From CALOBA01 sp942491465 (GTDB lineage Bacteria; Pseudomonadota; Gammaproteobacteria; Chromatiales; Chromatiaceae), in assembly GCA_942491465.1 (NCBI GenBank), contig CALOBA010000069.1, forward strand, positions 1 through 64,000: a stretch of 64,000 nt of DNA. The letters run 5' to 3'. A model generated the notes under the pieces. The model was not told the DNA's origin, made no database searches, and saw only the letters and a program-made list of their open reading frames with translations. The translations under genes were made by a program, and so were the position numbers. Shown one piece after another: positions 45,108-54,590 of this stretch (its first letter is position 1; each line of letters starts with the position of its first letter).

Positions 45108-45562
45108 CTGCGTGGTGCGATCTGACGGGCGGGTTGGTGAGCGATGATCCGAGCCACGAATACTAGCCGCGTTGCGCGGGGGACAACAGCCCGCGGGATC
45201 GATGCCGCGGTCACCGCGCCGAGCATGCTTGCCGGTGGATCGGCCCGGCCCGGCCGAGCATGCGCGCCGGCTTGACAGTCGCCCCACCTCCGGAGCGCAT
45301 CGACCTTGCCATCCCGCCGGCGATGCGGTTGGACGACGATCTGCTCCGAGATCATGCAGCTGGAACCCAGCCGCTCCAGTTTGTCGCGGGTGTAGCGCGC
45401 CTCCACCAGGTCCTCGATAACATCCAGGGCCAGGTTGTCGATGCGGTTGGCGAGCGTGAAGCGGGCGCGCTTGGGGAACTTCTCCGTGGTCGGCAGCAGC
45501 CATTCGAGGAACTGCATCCAGGCGCTGAAGATGGGCAGCTCCTCGCGCTTCGGCCGGGTCAT
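45104..45562 (-). pseudogene. avd: Diversity-generating retroelement accessory protein bAvd, C-terminally replaced
   Basis: The first 65 residues, from RPKREELPIFSAWMQFLEWL through LPTTEKFPKRARFTLANRID and NLALDVIEDLVEARYTRDKL, match the four-helix-bundle bAvd/23S-intervening-sequence family that helps retroelement reverse transcriptases. After KLERL (about 45370) the family sequence, normally another 50-60 residues, is lost and the frame continues in arginine/alanine-rich sequence to 45104. Its start overlaps the HRDC stop by ATGA and its stop overlaps the AAA start by ATGA. The missing helices make function doubtful. Confidence 0.75.
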
Positions 45563-46113
45563 TGTCGTTCCTGCCCCTCGGCAGACCCATCGCTGTCCTG
45601 AGCTGGAGCTTCTTCAGGCGACTTCGCCTCCTTTTCCCCAGGACCATCGACCTGGTTGAGCATGGCCAGCAGCTCCTTGCCGTACTTCTTCAGCTTCGCG
45701 TCGCCGAATCCATGGATCTCGGCGAGCGCCGCCAGCGTTTGCGGACGACGTTTCACGATCTCCGCGAGCTGACGGTTGTTGCAGATGACATAGCTCGGAA
45801 CACCCTCTGCCCGCGTCCGGTCACCGCGCCACTCGCGCATACGCTCGAACAGCGGCCAATCCTTCGGATCGAGCAGATCGCGCCAGGACTCGTCGCGGCG
45901 CCGGCGCGAGCCGCCTTCGGCGTCGCCCGATGCCGCCGCCGGGCGTACCCCACGACAACGCACGATCACCGCGAGGTAGGCACGGCCTTCCTGCATCAGC
46001 AGCTCGTGATCGATGCTCAGAACATCCTTGTCCGACAGGTAATCACGCACCGGTGTGTCGTCGAACCGCTCGGTGCCCGGGTCGAACGGGAGGGTGAAGA
46101 CGCGGAAGAGCAT
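45559..46113 (-). CDS. HRDC-domain protein of a diversity-generating retroelement
   Basis: A 184-residue protein. MLFRVFTLPFDPGTERFDDT and LSIDHELLMQEGRAYLAVIV form the N-terminal module, and a C-terminal HRDC domain reads FERMREWRGDRTRAEGVPSY, VICNNRQLAEIVKRRPQTLA and LAEIHGFGDAKLKKYGKELL. This two-part architecture is a known accessory gene of diversity-generating retroelements, where the HRDC module may bind nucleic acid or help cDNA handling. The acidic tail (GPGEKEAKSPEEAPAQDSDG) is low complexity. It sits between the target gene and bAvd, as expected. Confidence 0.8.
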   Translation of the reverse strand: MLFRVFTLPFDPGTERFDDTPVRDYLSDKDVLSIDHELLMQEGRAYLAVIVRCRGVRPAAASGDAEGGSRRRRDESWRDLLDPKDWPLFERMREWRGDRTRAEGVPSYVICNNRQLAEIVKRRPQTLAALAEIHGFGDAKLKKYGKELLAMLNQVDGPGEKEAKSPEEAPAQDSDGSAEGQERQ

Positions 46114-46183
46114 TGATGTGATAGTGACTCAGTCCAGGCGCCGAGCTACCGCCGGCAAAGGGTAAAAGGGTAAGAGGGCCGAG

Positions 46184-46917
46184 CTATACGGTCCTCGAAA
46201 GACGGAAACCGAGGTCGTCGTTCCGGTACGACGGGTGCGTCCCCGTTGCGGCACGCCGAACGGCAGAAGTCGGCGTCGACGTACCAGGAGCCGCCGCGGA
46301 AGACCCGGAACGAGCCCGTGCTGGGTCCAGTAGGGGCGACCACTGCTGCAGCCGCTTTGCCCCCACTGTCGCCCCTACTCGCTGCAGCATCTGCTGCGGC
46401 AGTACCAATAGGCACTGCGCGCTTGCTGTAGGCATCTTCGGCATACCAATCCGCACACCACTCCCAGACGTTGCCGTGCATATCCAGCAGGCCCCAGGGG
46501 TTCGGCCGTTTTTGGCCGACTGGGTGCAGCTTGCTGTCAGCATTCTTGGCGTACCAGCCGTAGTCGCCGAGCGCCTTTTCGTCGTCCCCAAAGCTCCAGC
46601 GGGTCTCGGTGCCGGCCCGGCAGGCATATTCCCATTCTGCCTCGGTGGGCAGACGATAGGGGCGATCGGTGCGCTCGGCGAGCCAGGCGCAGTAGGCGAC
46701 GGCATCCTCCCAGGAGACGCCTACCACGGGCAGGTCGAGGGCATCGCGGGCGACGCCGCGCTTGGTGTAGTAGTCGTCGCTGCCCTTGTCGAGATGGTAC
46801 TGGCTGCCTTCTTCCAGCCACTCGGGCCAGTGGCTGTCGGTGTCCTCGCAGAACTGCCGGTACTCGCCCCAGGTGACAGGGGTGCGGCCCATGGCGAAGG
46901 CATCGCAAGGTCTGGCG
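46184..46917 (-). pseudogene. Formylglycine-generating-enzyme-like retroelement target with variable region, broken
   Basis: The frame FAMGRTPVTWGEYRQFCEDT, then DLPVVGVSWEDAVAYCAWLA, RPYRLPTEAEWEYACRAGTE and NPWGLLDMHGNVWEWCADWY is the C-type-lectin fold of SUMF1/FGE proteins. The C-terminal block FRVFRGGSWYVDADFCRSAC is the start of a retroelement variable region. One extra G in a GGGG run near 46233 shifts the frame; the correct continuation is RNGTHPSYRNDDLGFRLSRT V and a TAG at 46184. The 5' end is cut at 46917 by a Y1-type element. It is therefore a dead or misread target gene. Confidence 0.8.
46329..46379. repeat. Inverted repeat inside the target gene
   Basis: AGTAGGGGCGAC at 46329-46340 pairs perfectly with GTCGCCCCTACT at 46368-46379 (12-bp stem, 27-base loop). 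It lies just upstream of the variable region in an in-frame stretch rich in Ala and Gly that ordinary members of the family lack, so it may be an insertion. Confidence 0.6.
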
Positions 46918-47036
46918 GGGTCGGACCATTTTAACCAATTATTTTTGAGGGAGTAATGCTTCAGCAGAGGCCCATTCCAGCCCTTAGAGCGGCAATTTTG
47001 GCCCCAAAATCGCTGTCTTGATCGCGGGGCCGGCCC

Positions 47037-47423
47037 ATGGCGAGAGCGAATCGGCATCACATCCCAGGGCAGGTTTGGCATATCACACACCGCTGCCACA
47101 AGCGGGCGTACCTGCTGAAGTTCGCACGCGACCGCGAGCGCTGGCTGCGCCGGCTGTTCGAGGCCAAGAAGCGCTTTGGGCTGATCGTCTTGGGCTACAC
47201 CGTCAACTCCAATCATATACCTCTTGGTGCAGGATCGCGAAGAGGGCGTCATTGCGATCACCGCGACTGGGTCGACGACGCCATCAACGGTGCGACCGGG
47301 TTGCGCCAACCGGAATGGCCAGAGGCCCTTGCCGTCGGCTCTGAAGGATTCGTGACCGGCGTTCTGGCGCAGCTTGGGGCCTTGATCATCGTTCCGGCCA
47401 CCTGGGCGGGCTCGGCCGCGTAG
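47037..47423 (+). pseudogene. REP-associated tyrosine (Y1/HUH) transposase, truncated and frameshifted
   Basis: The frame begins MARANRHHIPGQVWHITHRC HKRAYLLKFARDRERWLRRL and reaches IVLGYTVNSNHI; this is the N-terminal half of TnpA-REP proteins. The HUH motif (family sequence near NHIHLLV) is destroyed: the frame reads NHIPLG, while LVQDREEGVIAIT continues in another frame from about 47223. The catalytic tyrosine region is absent. The final 60 codons are unrelated. The protein is certainly inactive. Confidence 0.75.
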
Positions 47424-47463
47424 TCAGGCCATCCTGGCCTGACACAGTCAGGGCTGGAAGCCC
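47423..47463. repeat. REP-like palindromes beside the Y1 transposase
   Basis: GTCAGGCCATCCTGGCCTGAC in effect (47423-47443) is a 9-bp stem with a 3-base loop, and GGGCTGGAAGCCC follows at 47451-47463. The paired layout resembles the doublet at 1770-1818, and REP palindromes are the substrates of this transposase class. Confidence 0.55.
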
Positions 47464-47739
47464 TGGCTACGCAGGGGTTGCGGCTGCCTGGCCGGAACGA
47501 TGATCGAGGCGCAGCTTGGCGTGCGCGCGCGGTTGGCGGGTCCGGCAAGCCCCCGAGCATTCGATGCTGCGGGAACCGGAAGCCCCTTACGGACCCGTTT
47601 TTCACGCTGAAAATGACCTGCTAAGGGTCGAAAACCGCTTCTATTGGGAAAACCTTTCAGATAAACCAGAGGGTTGGCGTGGTCCGACCCTGAGGTACTG
47701 TGGTCAACTGCTCCATCGTAGGATCATCTGCCCCGGCGT

Positions 47740-48162
47740 TCAGTGGACAACAGCGCGTTTCTTGGCACGGCTGGCCAGCACGCCGATACCCAGCAGCAGC
47801 AGGCCGAGCGTTGCCGGGGCGGGAACGGTGCCGGCGGTCGCGTTGACCGCGAACATTGTCGGCCCCCCGGTCGGCGGTTGCCATGAGCCGCCGCCGTTCG
47901 ACGAGCTGGTGTAGGCCGGATTCGGGATGCTCCAGCCCGGCTCGGCGCTGCTGGCTCCGTTCGTAAGGGTCACGCTCCAGCCATAGCTGGCGGTTCCGCT
48001 GCGGATCGCGGCGACGATCCAGTACTCGGTGTCGGCCTGCAGAGCAACCGCGCCGATAAAGCTATTCAGTCCCGCTGCGGGGTCCGTCGAGCCGCTCAGT
48101 GTCCCAAGCAGCGCATCCGGCCTGCCGTTGCTGGACCAGATCTCGACGCCGAAACCCGCCGG
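47740..48162 (-). pseudogene. PEP-CTERM exosortase-substrate protein, 5' truncated
   Basis: The frame from about 48162 reads GFGVEIWSSNGRPDALLGTL, AVALQADTEYWIVAAIRSGT and WSIPNPAYTSSSNGGGSW, then the sorting signal VPAPATLGLLLLGIGVLASR AKKRAVVH: a proline motif, a membrane span and a basic tail. This is a textbook PEP-CTERM. The N-terminus with signal peptide is missing; the frame upstream merges, through a GGCCGCC repeat, into antisense sequence of the AAA gene. The surviving part would be the C-terminal half of an exported beta-rich protein. Confidence 0.75.
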
Positions 48163-49730
48163 CCGCCGGCCGCCGGCCGCCGGCCGCCGGGGATGGTCGC
48201 GTCGTCTTCGGACAGGCGCTCGGCGAGCGGGGGGATGTCGGTGCGGCGGTCGAAGATGATCAGCCAGCCGGTGTCGAGGCCGAGGCCGGCCAGGTAGCTG
48301 TCGAGCTGGGTCAGGCCGTCGGCGAGGGGGTCGGGCTGGGTGTCGCGCCAGACCTTCAGCTCGATGCCGAGGATCAGCGGGCCGTAGCGCAGGCACAGGT
48401 CCATGCGTCCGCGGCCGATGGCGTATTCGCGCTCCAGCGTGCCGTTGCCGTTGATGACCCGCTGCAGAAAGGCCATCAGGACCAGGTGCGGGGCGATCTC
48501 GTGGTAGGGGGCGGCGGCCAGCAGCGGCTCGCCGTGGCGGCGCCAGAAGGCGATGAAGGCGGCGAACAGGCGCTCGGGGTTGAGACTGGCGTCGGGGTTG
48601 AGCCAAGTCGGCTGGATCGACGGCAGCGAGTCCAACGGCCCGCTGGCCAGCGCCCGGGGCAGGACCTCGCGATAGATCGGGTTGGCGACCACCAGGCCGC
48701 CGTTGTCGGCGCGGCGCAGCAGGCCCAGGTCCACCAAATATTGGCGGTCGTCTTCGGAAGTGCCCACCAGTGTCCCGCCGGCCAACATCGGCTCGATGAT
48801 CCGGCGCACCCGCGGCTCGCACAGCTTGTCGGCGAGTTGGTCGAGGTGGGTGACCCGTTGCCGGATCAGACGCTCCTTGGCCGCATCGATCAGGTTGCGA
48901 TCGATCGGCCGGGCGCGATCCCGACCGGCGGGCATCTCGAAGCAGGTCTCGTAGGCCAGGGCGTTGACCAGCCAGGGCTGGCCGCGGGTGAGTTGCCAGA
49001 TGCGCTCAATGGCATCAAAGGTGAACGCCTGGCCGGTCTCGGCGCGGTGCTGATCGAGCAGTTCGAGGACGTCATCATGGTCGAAGTCGCCGAGGCGCAA
49101 CGACTTGGCCTTGATGTTGAAAGCGCTGCCGCCGGTGATGATGGCGTCCTGGCTCTCGGAGTGGATGCGGTAGTCGCGCAGATCCCGCACACCGCAGAGC
49201 ATGACCGTCTGCGGGAAATGCGCCGGGCGCTGGGTGTAGCCGGCGCGCAGCGCGCGCAGCAACGCGATCAGGGTGTCGCCGATCAGGGCGTCGACCTCAT
49301 CGAGGAGCAGAATGGCGGGGCGGGGGTCTTGCTGCGTCCAGTGCGTCAGTAGGCGTTTGATGCGCTGCTCTGGCGTGATGGTCTGGCCGTGTGCCTGCCA
49401 CCAGATCTCCAGGCGCGGGTCGTCCAGGAACAGACCGACCGCTTCGGCAATCGCCCCGCAGATGGCCGCCGTCCCGCGATCTGCATCGCCGCGCGCGGTC
49501 TGGGCGGTCTCCAGATTGGCATAGACGGCACGGCAGCGACCGTCCTGCATCAGCCGCTGCATCAGCGCCAGCAGGCAACTGGTCTTGCCGGTCTGCCTGG
49601 GGGCATGCAGCAGGAAGTATTTCTGTCGCTCGATCAGCGTCAGGATGTCGTCCAGGTCCCAGCGCTCCAGCGGCGGTAGATAGTAGTGCAGCTCGGGGCG
49701 GACCGGACCTTCGGTGTTGAAGAAGCGCAT
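48096..49730 (-). CDS. AAA-like ATPase with C-terminal PD-(D/E)XK nuclease-like domain
   Basis: A 544-residue protein from the ATG at 49730 (RFFNTEGPVRPELHYYLPPL). Walker A is HAPRQTGKTSCLLALMQRL and Walker B PAILLLDEVDALIGD. A middle winged-helix region (RGQPWLVNALAYETCFEM) precedes a nuclease-like segment GRGRMDLCLRYGPLILGIEL KVW ... GLTQLDSYLAGLGLDTGWLI. It is a different family from the gene at 43536 but of similar plan. The last 40 codons (after SEDDATIPGG) run through the GGCCGCC repeat into antisense of a PEP-CTERM gene, so the true C-terminus is probably lost or altered. Function unknown; such genes are often multicopy and mobile. Confidence 0.8.
   Translation of the reverse strand: MRFFNTEGPVRPELHYYLPPLERWDLDDILTLIERQKYFLLHAPRQTGKTSCLLALMQRLMQDGRCRAVYANLETAQTARGDADRGTAAICGAIAEAVGLFLDDPRLEIWWQAHGQTITPEQRIKRLLTHWTQQDPRPAILLLDEVDALIGDTLIALLRALRAGYTQRPAHFPQTVMLCGVRDLRDYRIHSESQDAIITGGSAFNIKAKSLRLGDFDHDDVLELLDQHRAETGQAFTFDAIERIWQLTRGQPWLVNALAYETCFEMPAGRDRARPIDRNLIDAAKERLIRQRVTHLDQLADKLCEPRVRRIIEPMLAGGTLVGTSEDDRQYLVDLGLLRRADNGGLVVANPIYREVLPRALASGPLDSLPSIQPTWLNPDASLNPERLFAAFIAFWRRHGEPLLAAAPYHEIAPHLVLMAFLQRVINGNGTLEREYAIGRGRMDLCLRYGPLILGIELKVWRDTQPDPLADGLTQLDSYLAGLGLDTGWLIIFDRRTDIPPLAERLSEDDATIPGGRRPAAGGRRVSASRSGPATAGRMRCLGH
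48158..48190. repeat. GGCCGCC tandem repeat at a gene fusion point
   Basis: Four head-to-tail copies of the 7-mer GGCCGCC (48161-48188) plus partial units. It lies exactly where the truncated PEP-CTERM gene and the 3' end of the AAA/nuclease gene meet. It may be the site of a deletion or of an assembly collapse. Confidence 0.7.
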
Positions 49731-50068
49731 CGGGACCTCGCACGGGCTGTGGCAATGACACGGCCTGACGGTAGCAGATTCACCGCTCGGGCGTTCGCTC
49801 GACACCTTGATCGGCGAGCGCGGCGGGCGGTGGCTCTGCATCAACCACCTCAAGCGGATGTTCCCGGCCGCAGCGAATAGCTGCCGGGCAACAAGACCAT
49901 CGCCCGGCTGGAGCACGCCGCCTCTGAAACCATTAGGATATGACCGGCGACGCGGAACCTGCGGTCCATCGGCCATCCCACCGATGATGCCGCAAGCAGC
50001 GGCCCCCAGGTCTTCGCGCTGCGCGTCACGCCTTTCTGCTCAATTCAACGCGGAGAACACGCTAAACC
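49731..50068. other. Divergent intergenic region upstream of glutamate decarboxylase
   Basis: 338 bases separating the AAA gene from gadB-like. Open frames here lack family resemblance. Promoters for both genes should lie here, but no convincing -35/-10 pair or operator was identified. Confidence 0.3.
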
Positions 50069-51475
<1,407 letters not shown>

Positions 51476-51499
51476 TCCAGTCCGGCGACGGGCTTGATC

Positions 51500-51605
51500 C
51501 TAAGGATCGGTTCAGAAACAAGTGGCGCAGACGCCCGCTCGCTGAACCTTTTGATTGGCCGTTTTGTGGTTGCGTCTGCACCACTTGTTTCTGAACCTTG
51601 ACTAA
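51500..51605 (+). repeat. Family-1 miniature element, copy C (106 bp)
   Basis: Same orientation as copy A and nearly identical to it: starts CTAAGGATCGGTTCAGAAAC, ends TTTCTGAACCTTGACTAA, with CTAA at both ends. It lies between convergent genes, 24 bp after the decarboxylase stop and 1 bp before the TGA of the channel gene. Confidence 0.85.
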
Positions 51606-51606
51606 G

Positions 51607-52239
51607 TCAATCGCTCCTCGGCTTGGTCATGAGCCAATGGGGCACGGTCAGGTGCCAATGGATCACGGCCGCGCGAAAGCCGAAGATCACGGCGATGCAG
51701 ACGATGCCGGAGATGGCGTGATGCTCGGGCAGCCAGATCAGGGCGAGCACATAGAGCACGCAGCCGAGCAGCACCGGGATCGCGTACAGATCGCGGTTCA
51801 TCAGCAGCGTCGGGTGCCCGGACAGCACATCCCGGAGCAGTCCGCCGCCGATCGCCGTGACGACCCCGAGCATGACCGGACCGGCAGGGAGGCCGAAGCC
51901 CAGGTCCCAGACCTTGTTCGCCGCCTGGATGGCGAACAGGGCGGCGCCGAAGCCGTCCAGGTAGAGCATCAGGCGAAACAGGTGCCGACGATCGAGCAGC
52001 GGTCGGCCGACAAATGCCAGCACGCTCGCCGCCAGCGCCACCCAGATGTAGTTCAGGTCGATCGACCAGAACACCGGCACCCCGAGGATCAGGTCGCGCA
52101 CCGTCCCGCCGCCCAGCGCGGTGAGGGTGCCGAGCACGCAGGCACTGAACAGGTCGATGCCGCGCGACGAGACCGCGATGACGCCGGTCATCGCAAACGC
52201 CATGATCGCCAGCATCTGAACCGCCATCGCGCTATTCAT
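51607..52239 (-). CDS. TRIC/UPF0126 family cation channel protein
   Basis: A 210-residue membrane protein made of two tandem repeats of three helices plus one further span. The kinked-helix glycine motifs are GGGTVRDLILGVPVFW and GGGLLRDVLSGHPTLL. Prokaryotic homologues of trimeric intracellular cation (TRIC) channels conduct monovalent cations; the physiological role is not settled. The ATG at 52239 is used; a GTG three codons upstream is an alternative. It converges on the glutamate decarboxylase gene across repeat copy C. Confidence 0.88.
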   Translation of the reverse strand: MNSAMAVQMLAIMAFAMTGVIAVSSRGIDLFSACVLGTLTALGGGTVRDLILGVPVFWSIDLNYIWVALAASVLAFVGRPLLDRRHLFRLMLYLDGFGAALFAIQAANKVWDLGFGLPAGPVMLGVVTAIGGGLLRDVLSGHPTLLMNRDLYAIPVLLGCVLYVLALIWLPEHHAISGIVCIAVIFGFRAAVIHWHLTVPHWLMTKPRSD

Positions 52240-52377
52240 AGGGTGCACGCTCTCATCGATTGCTTGCTGCGGCTCAGCTGCCGGGCGCCGGGATCATGCC
52301 GCATCCGCAGCGCCCTTGGCCGCGCCGTTTGGCACGTCGATCGCCGCCCCGGCCGGCTCGGGGATCATGCGGGGACT

Positions 52378-52537
52378 GAGGTGATTTCTGTCAACTTGCA
52401 TACCATCTGACTTGTCTTGACGCCCGCCTTCGGCGTCGGGCTGGCGGTCACATAGCGCGCTCAGCTCCCGCCAGCCCTTTGAAGGCGAACGTCAATCCTG
52501 CGTCATCTGGTAGGAAAGTTTCCGGCAATCGCCCAAG
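52378..52537 (-). repeat. Family-2 miniature element, copy 2 (about 160 bp)
   Basis: The reverse complement matches the copy at 30850-31014 over nearly the whole length (for example GGCGTCGGGCTGGCGGTCAC here against its complement there), with small differences in the central hairpin. It lies in the spacer between the channel gene and the cysteine desulfurase. The rest of 52249-52660 holds no gene I can support. Confidence 0.8.
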
Positions 52538-52660
52538 GGCTCATCGCTATCGCCGGACGCCGGCGCGATATCTTAGCCTCTGGCCCAATGCCTTGTCCCG
52601 TCGGCGGTCCTGGTCTCAATCCGCGGGCGCCCCGCGTGGTCGAAGAGCTGGCGCCGCGGC

Positions 52661-53827
52661 CTATTGCGCCCGGATGCGCGCCACGGCGGCAACGATCGCG
52701 TCAACGGCCGCGCCGATGTCCCCAAGGCTATGGCCGCGGTCGAAGCTGATGCGCACGGCCCCGTGCAGCCCGTCGTCATCGACGCCCATCGCTTGCAGCA
52801 CGTGGGACGGGGCGATGGTGTCGGAGGCGCAGGCGGAGGTGGCGGCGATGGAGATGTCGCCGGCGACCTGGTTGATGAGGGCGTCGGCGCGGATGCCGGG
52901 GATGGCGAGGTTGACGATGTAGGGGGAGGTCTTGGTCGGGTCGCCATGGACGTGGATGGGCAGGGCGGCGCCGAGCTGCTCGAGGAACGCAGCCTTGAGG
53001 TTGGTGACCCGGGCGAGGTCGGCATCGCGGCCCTCGGCGGCGAGGCTGAGGGCGCGGGCGAGGCCGAGGATCTGGTGGGTGGGCTGGGTGCCGGGGCGCA
53101 GGCCGTATTCATGGCCGCCGCCCACCAGCACGGGGTCGATGGGGAGGCTGCGGCGATTGCGCATGAGCAGGCAGCCGATGCCTTTGGGGCCGTGAAACTT
53201 GTGGGCGGACAGCGACAGCAGGTCGATCGGGGTCTCGCGCAGGTCGATGCCGAGCTTGCCGGCGGCCTGGGCGGCGTCGACGTGCAGCAGGATGCCCTGC
53301 TCGGCGGCGATCTGGGCGATGGTGTCGATGGGCTGGATGACGCCGGTCTCGTTGTTGGTGTGCAGCAGCGAGATCAGCAGGGTGTCGGAGCGGATGGCGA
53401 AGCCGAGGCGCCCGGGGTCGATGGCGCCGTCGGGCTCGGGGGCGATGTAGGTGACGTCGATGCCGTTGCGCTCGAGCAGGGCGGCGCAGGCGAGCGTGGC
53501 CTTGTGCTCGATGGCGGTGGTGACCAGGTGCCGGCTGGCGCGTTCTTTCGCCGCCGGGCCCAGCAGCAGGCCGCGCAGGGCGAGGTTGATGCTCTCGGTG
53601 GCGCCGCTCGTGAAGATGACCTCGTCGGCCTCGCAGCCGAATTCGGCGGCGATGGCCTCGCGGGCGGTGCGCAGCTTGACCGCGGCGGCGCGACCATGCT
53701 GGTGGATGGTGGAGGCCGGGTTGGCAAAGGCCCCATCCTCACCGAGGGCGGTGAGCATGGCTTCGATGACCTCGGGGGCAGCGGCGGTGGTGGCGGCGGT
53801 GTCGAAATAGCGGGGCTGAGTGGGCAT
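52661..53827 (-). CDS. Cysteine desulfurase (class V aminotransferase)
   Basis: A 388-residue PLP enzyme that takes sulfur from cysteine as a persulfide for Fe-S clusters or thio-modification. RYFDTAATTAAAPEVIEAML, FTSGATESINLALRGLL, HVDAAQAAGKLGIDLRETP and LSLSAHKFHGPKGIGCLLMR (Schiff-base Lys) define the family. The catalytic cysteine lies in SIAATSACASDTIAPSHVLQ. It stands alone, without isc, suf, dnd or nif neighbours, so the acceptor is unknown. The start at 53827 is where family similarity begins. Confidence 0.9.
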   Translation of the reverse strand: MPTQPRYFDTAATTAAAPEVIEAMLTALGEDGAFANPASTIHQHGRAAAVKLRTAREAIAAEFGCEADEVIFTSGATESINLALRGLLLGPAAKERASRHLVTTAIEHKATLACAALLERNGIDVTYIAPEPDGAIDPGRLGFAIRSDTLLISLLHTNNETGVIQPIDTIAQIAAEQGILLHVDAAQAAGKLGIDLRETPIDLLSLSAHKFHGPKGIGCLLMRNRRSLPIDPVLVGGGHEYGLRPGTQPTHQILGLARALSLAAEGRDADLARVTNLKAAFLEQLGAALPIHVHGDPTKTSPYIVNLAIPGIRADALINQVAGDISIAATSACASDTIAPSHVLQAMGVDDDGLHGAVRISFDRGHSLGDIGAAVDAIVAAVARIRAQ

Positions 53828-54148
53828 CGGGTTGACCGGGATTGCTTGGGCGAGAATGGCATCCTCGCCCGCAACCAACGCTTGGCGCAAGGGAAAGCGA
53901 CCTTCGGGACTGCCGCGCAGCGACGCGCCCACCAAGCCCCCCCGGCCCGGCGCCGGTCTCCGGCTCCCGGAACAATCGCCTTCAATGCCCCGCTTGTGGG
54001 TCCGGATGGTCAATGGCGCCAGCCGGCGCAGCGTTCCCGGGAGGTAGCGCGGGACCAAGGTGTCGAAGCACGCCCTATTCGCGCCCATGGACTTCGAGCC
54101 GCCGTTTCTTTATTCGACCGCGTCGATTTCTATGGCGAGGGGCTGCCG

Positions 54149-54274
54149 ATGCATGGGAGCCATGGACCGAATGCGGCGCCCCAGGTGGTGCTGATGTGGC
54201 CGACGCGCGATGGTCGGCCGGTGTCCCGGATGGTTGGGCTGGAGGCGTTTCTTGAGGCCGGAAAGCGCGCTTAG
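54149..54274 (+). CDS. Possible short gene or relic
   Basis: A 41-codon frame begins MHGSHGPNAAPQVVLMWPTR and ends EAFLEAGKRA; protein-like sequence (FDRVDFYGEGLP) also precedes the ATG in frame. It might be the C-terminal part of a broken gene. I do not recognise a family and the evidence is composition only. The surrounding stretch 53828-54420 holds nothing else. Confidence 0.25.
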   Translation: MHGSHGPNAAPQVVLMWPTRDGRPVSRMVGLEAFLEAGKRA

Positions 54275-54421
54275 TGGGCATGGCGTTAAGCGCCAAGGCC
54301 GCTGTTCAGATCCTCCACTCATTTATTCGCTTCATCCTTGCGCCCGAGTCGTCTTCCGCGCCGTCGGGCGGTTTGCGCCCTGCTTGTCGACGCAAGCGCC
54401 CCGAACAACAAAATTTTCGCT

Positions 54422-54449
54422 TTGCACTGCGGTTCTTTTCGCGTATGGT
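54422..54449 (+). promoter_or_regulatory. Sigma-70-type promoter for rhlE
   Basis: TTGCAC and TATGGT are separated by 16 bases, in an AT-richer stretch within otherwise GC-rich DNA. Transcription would start near 54457, giving a 5' leader of about 135 bases before rhlE. Confidence 0.5.
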
Positions 54450-54563
54450 GCGCGGCAACTAAGCGCCATCCGGTCGGCGCATACCCGTCTCTCGGTTGCA
54501 CTAGCCCGCTCTAGGCTGACCCGGAACGTCCCTTTTTCTACGCCTAGACCGGCCCAGTCTGAC

Positions 54564-54585
54564 CCTGGGTAGGCCGACCCAGGAG
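54564..54585 (+). promoter_or_regulatory. Hairpin overlapping the rhlE ribosome-binding site
   Basis: CCTGGGT at 54564-54570 pairs with ACCCAGG at 54577-54583 around a six-base loop. The 3' arm overlaps the Shine-Dalgarno AGGAG (54581-54585) that serves the ATG at 54591. It could restrict translation until melted or bound. Confidence 0.5.
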
Positions 54586-54590
54586 CTTAC

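Larger units (their letters stand above)
46918..47691 (+). mobile_element. Decayed Y1 (REP-associated) transposase element
   Basis: The 774-bp segment is bounded by an 11-bp inverted repeat: GGGTCGGACCA at its left end and TGGTCCGACCC at its right end. Between these lie a broken HUH/Y1 transposase (47037-47423) and two palindromes of REP type (47423-47463). The left end interrupts the formylglycine-enzyme-like gene. Whether both ends belong to one element is an inference. Confidence 0.55.

Noticed and set aside
45110..45370. A retroelement template repeat next to bAvd
   Set aside because: I compared this stretch by eye with the variable region at 46184-46320 and saw no matching block.
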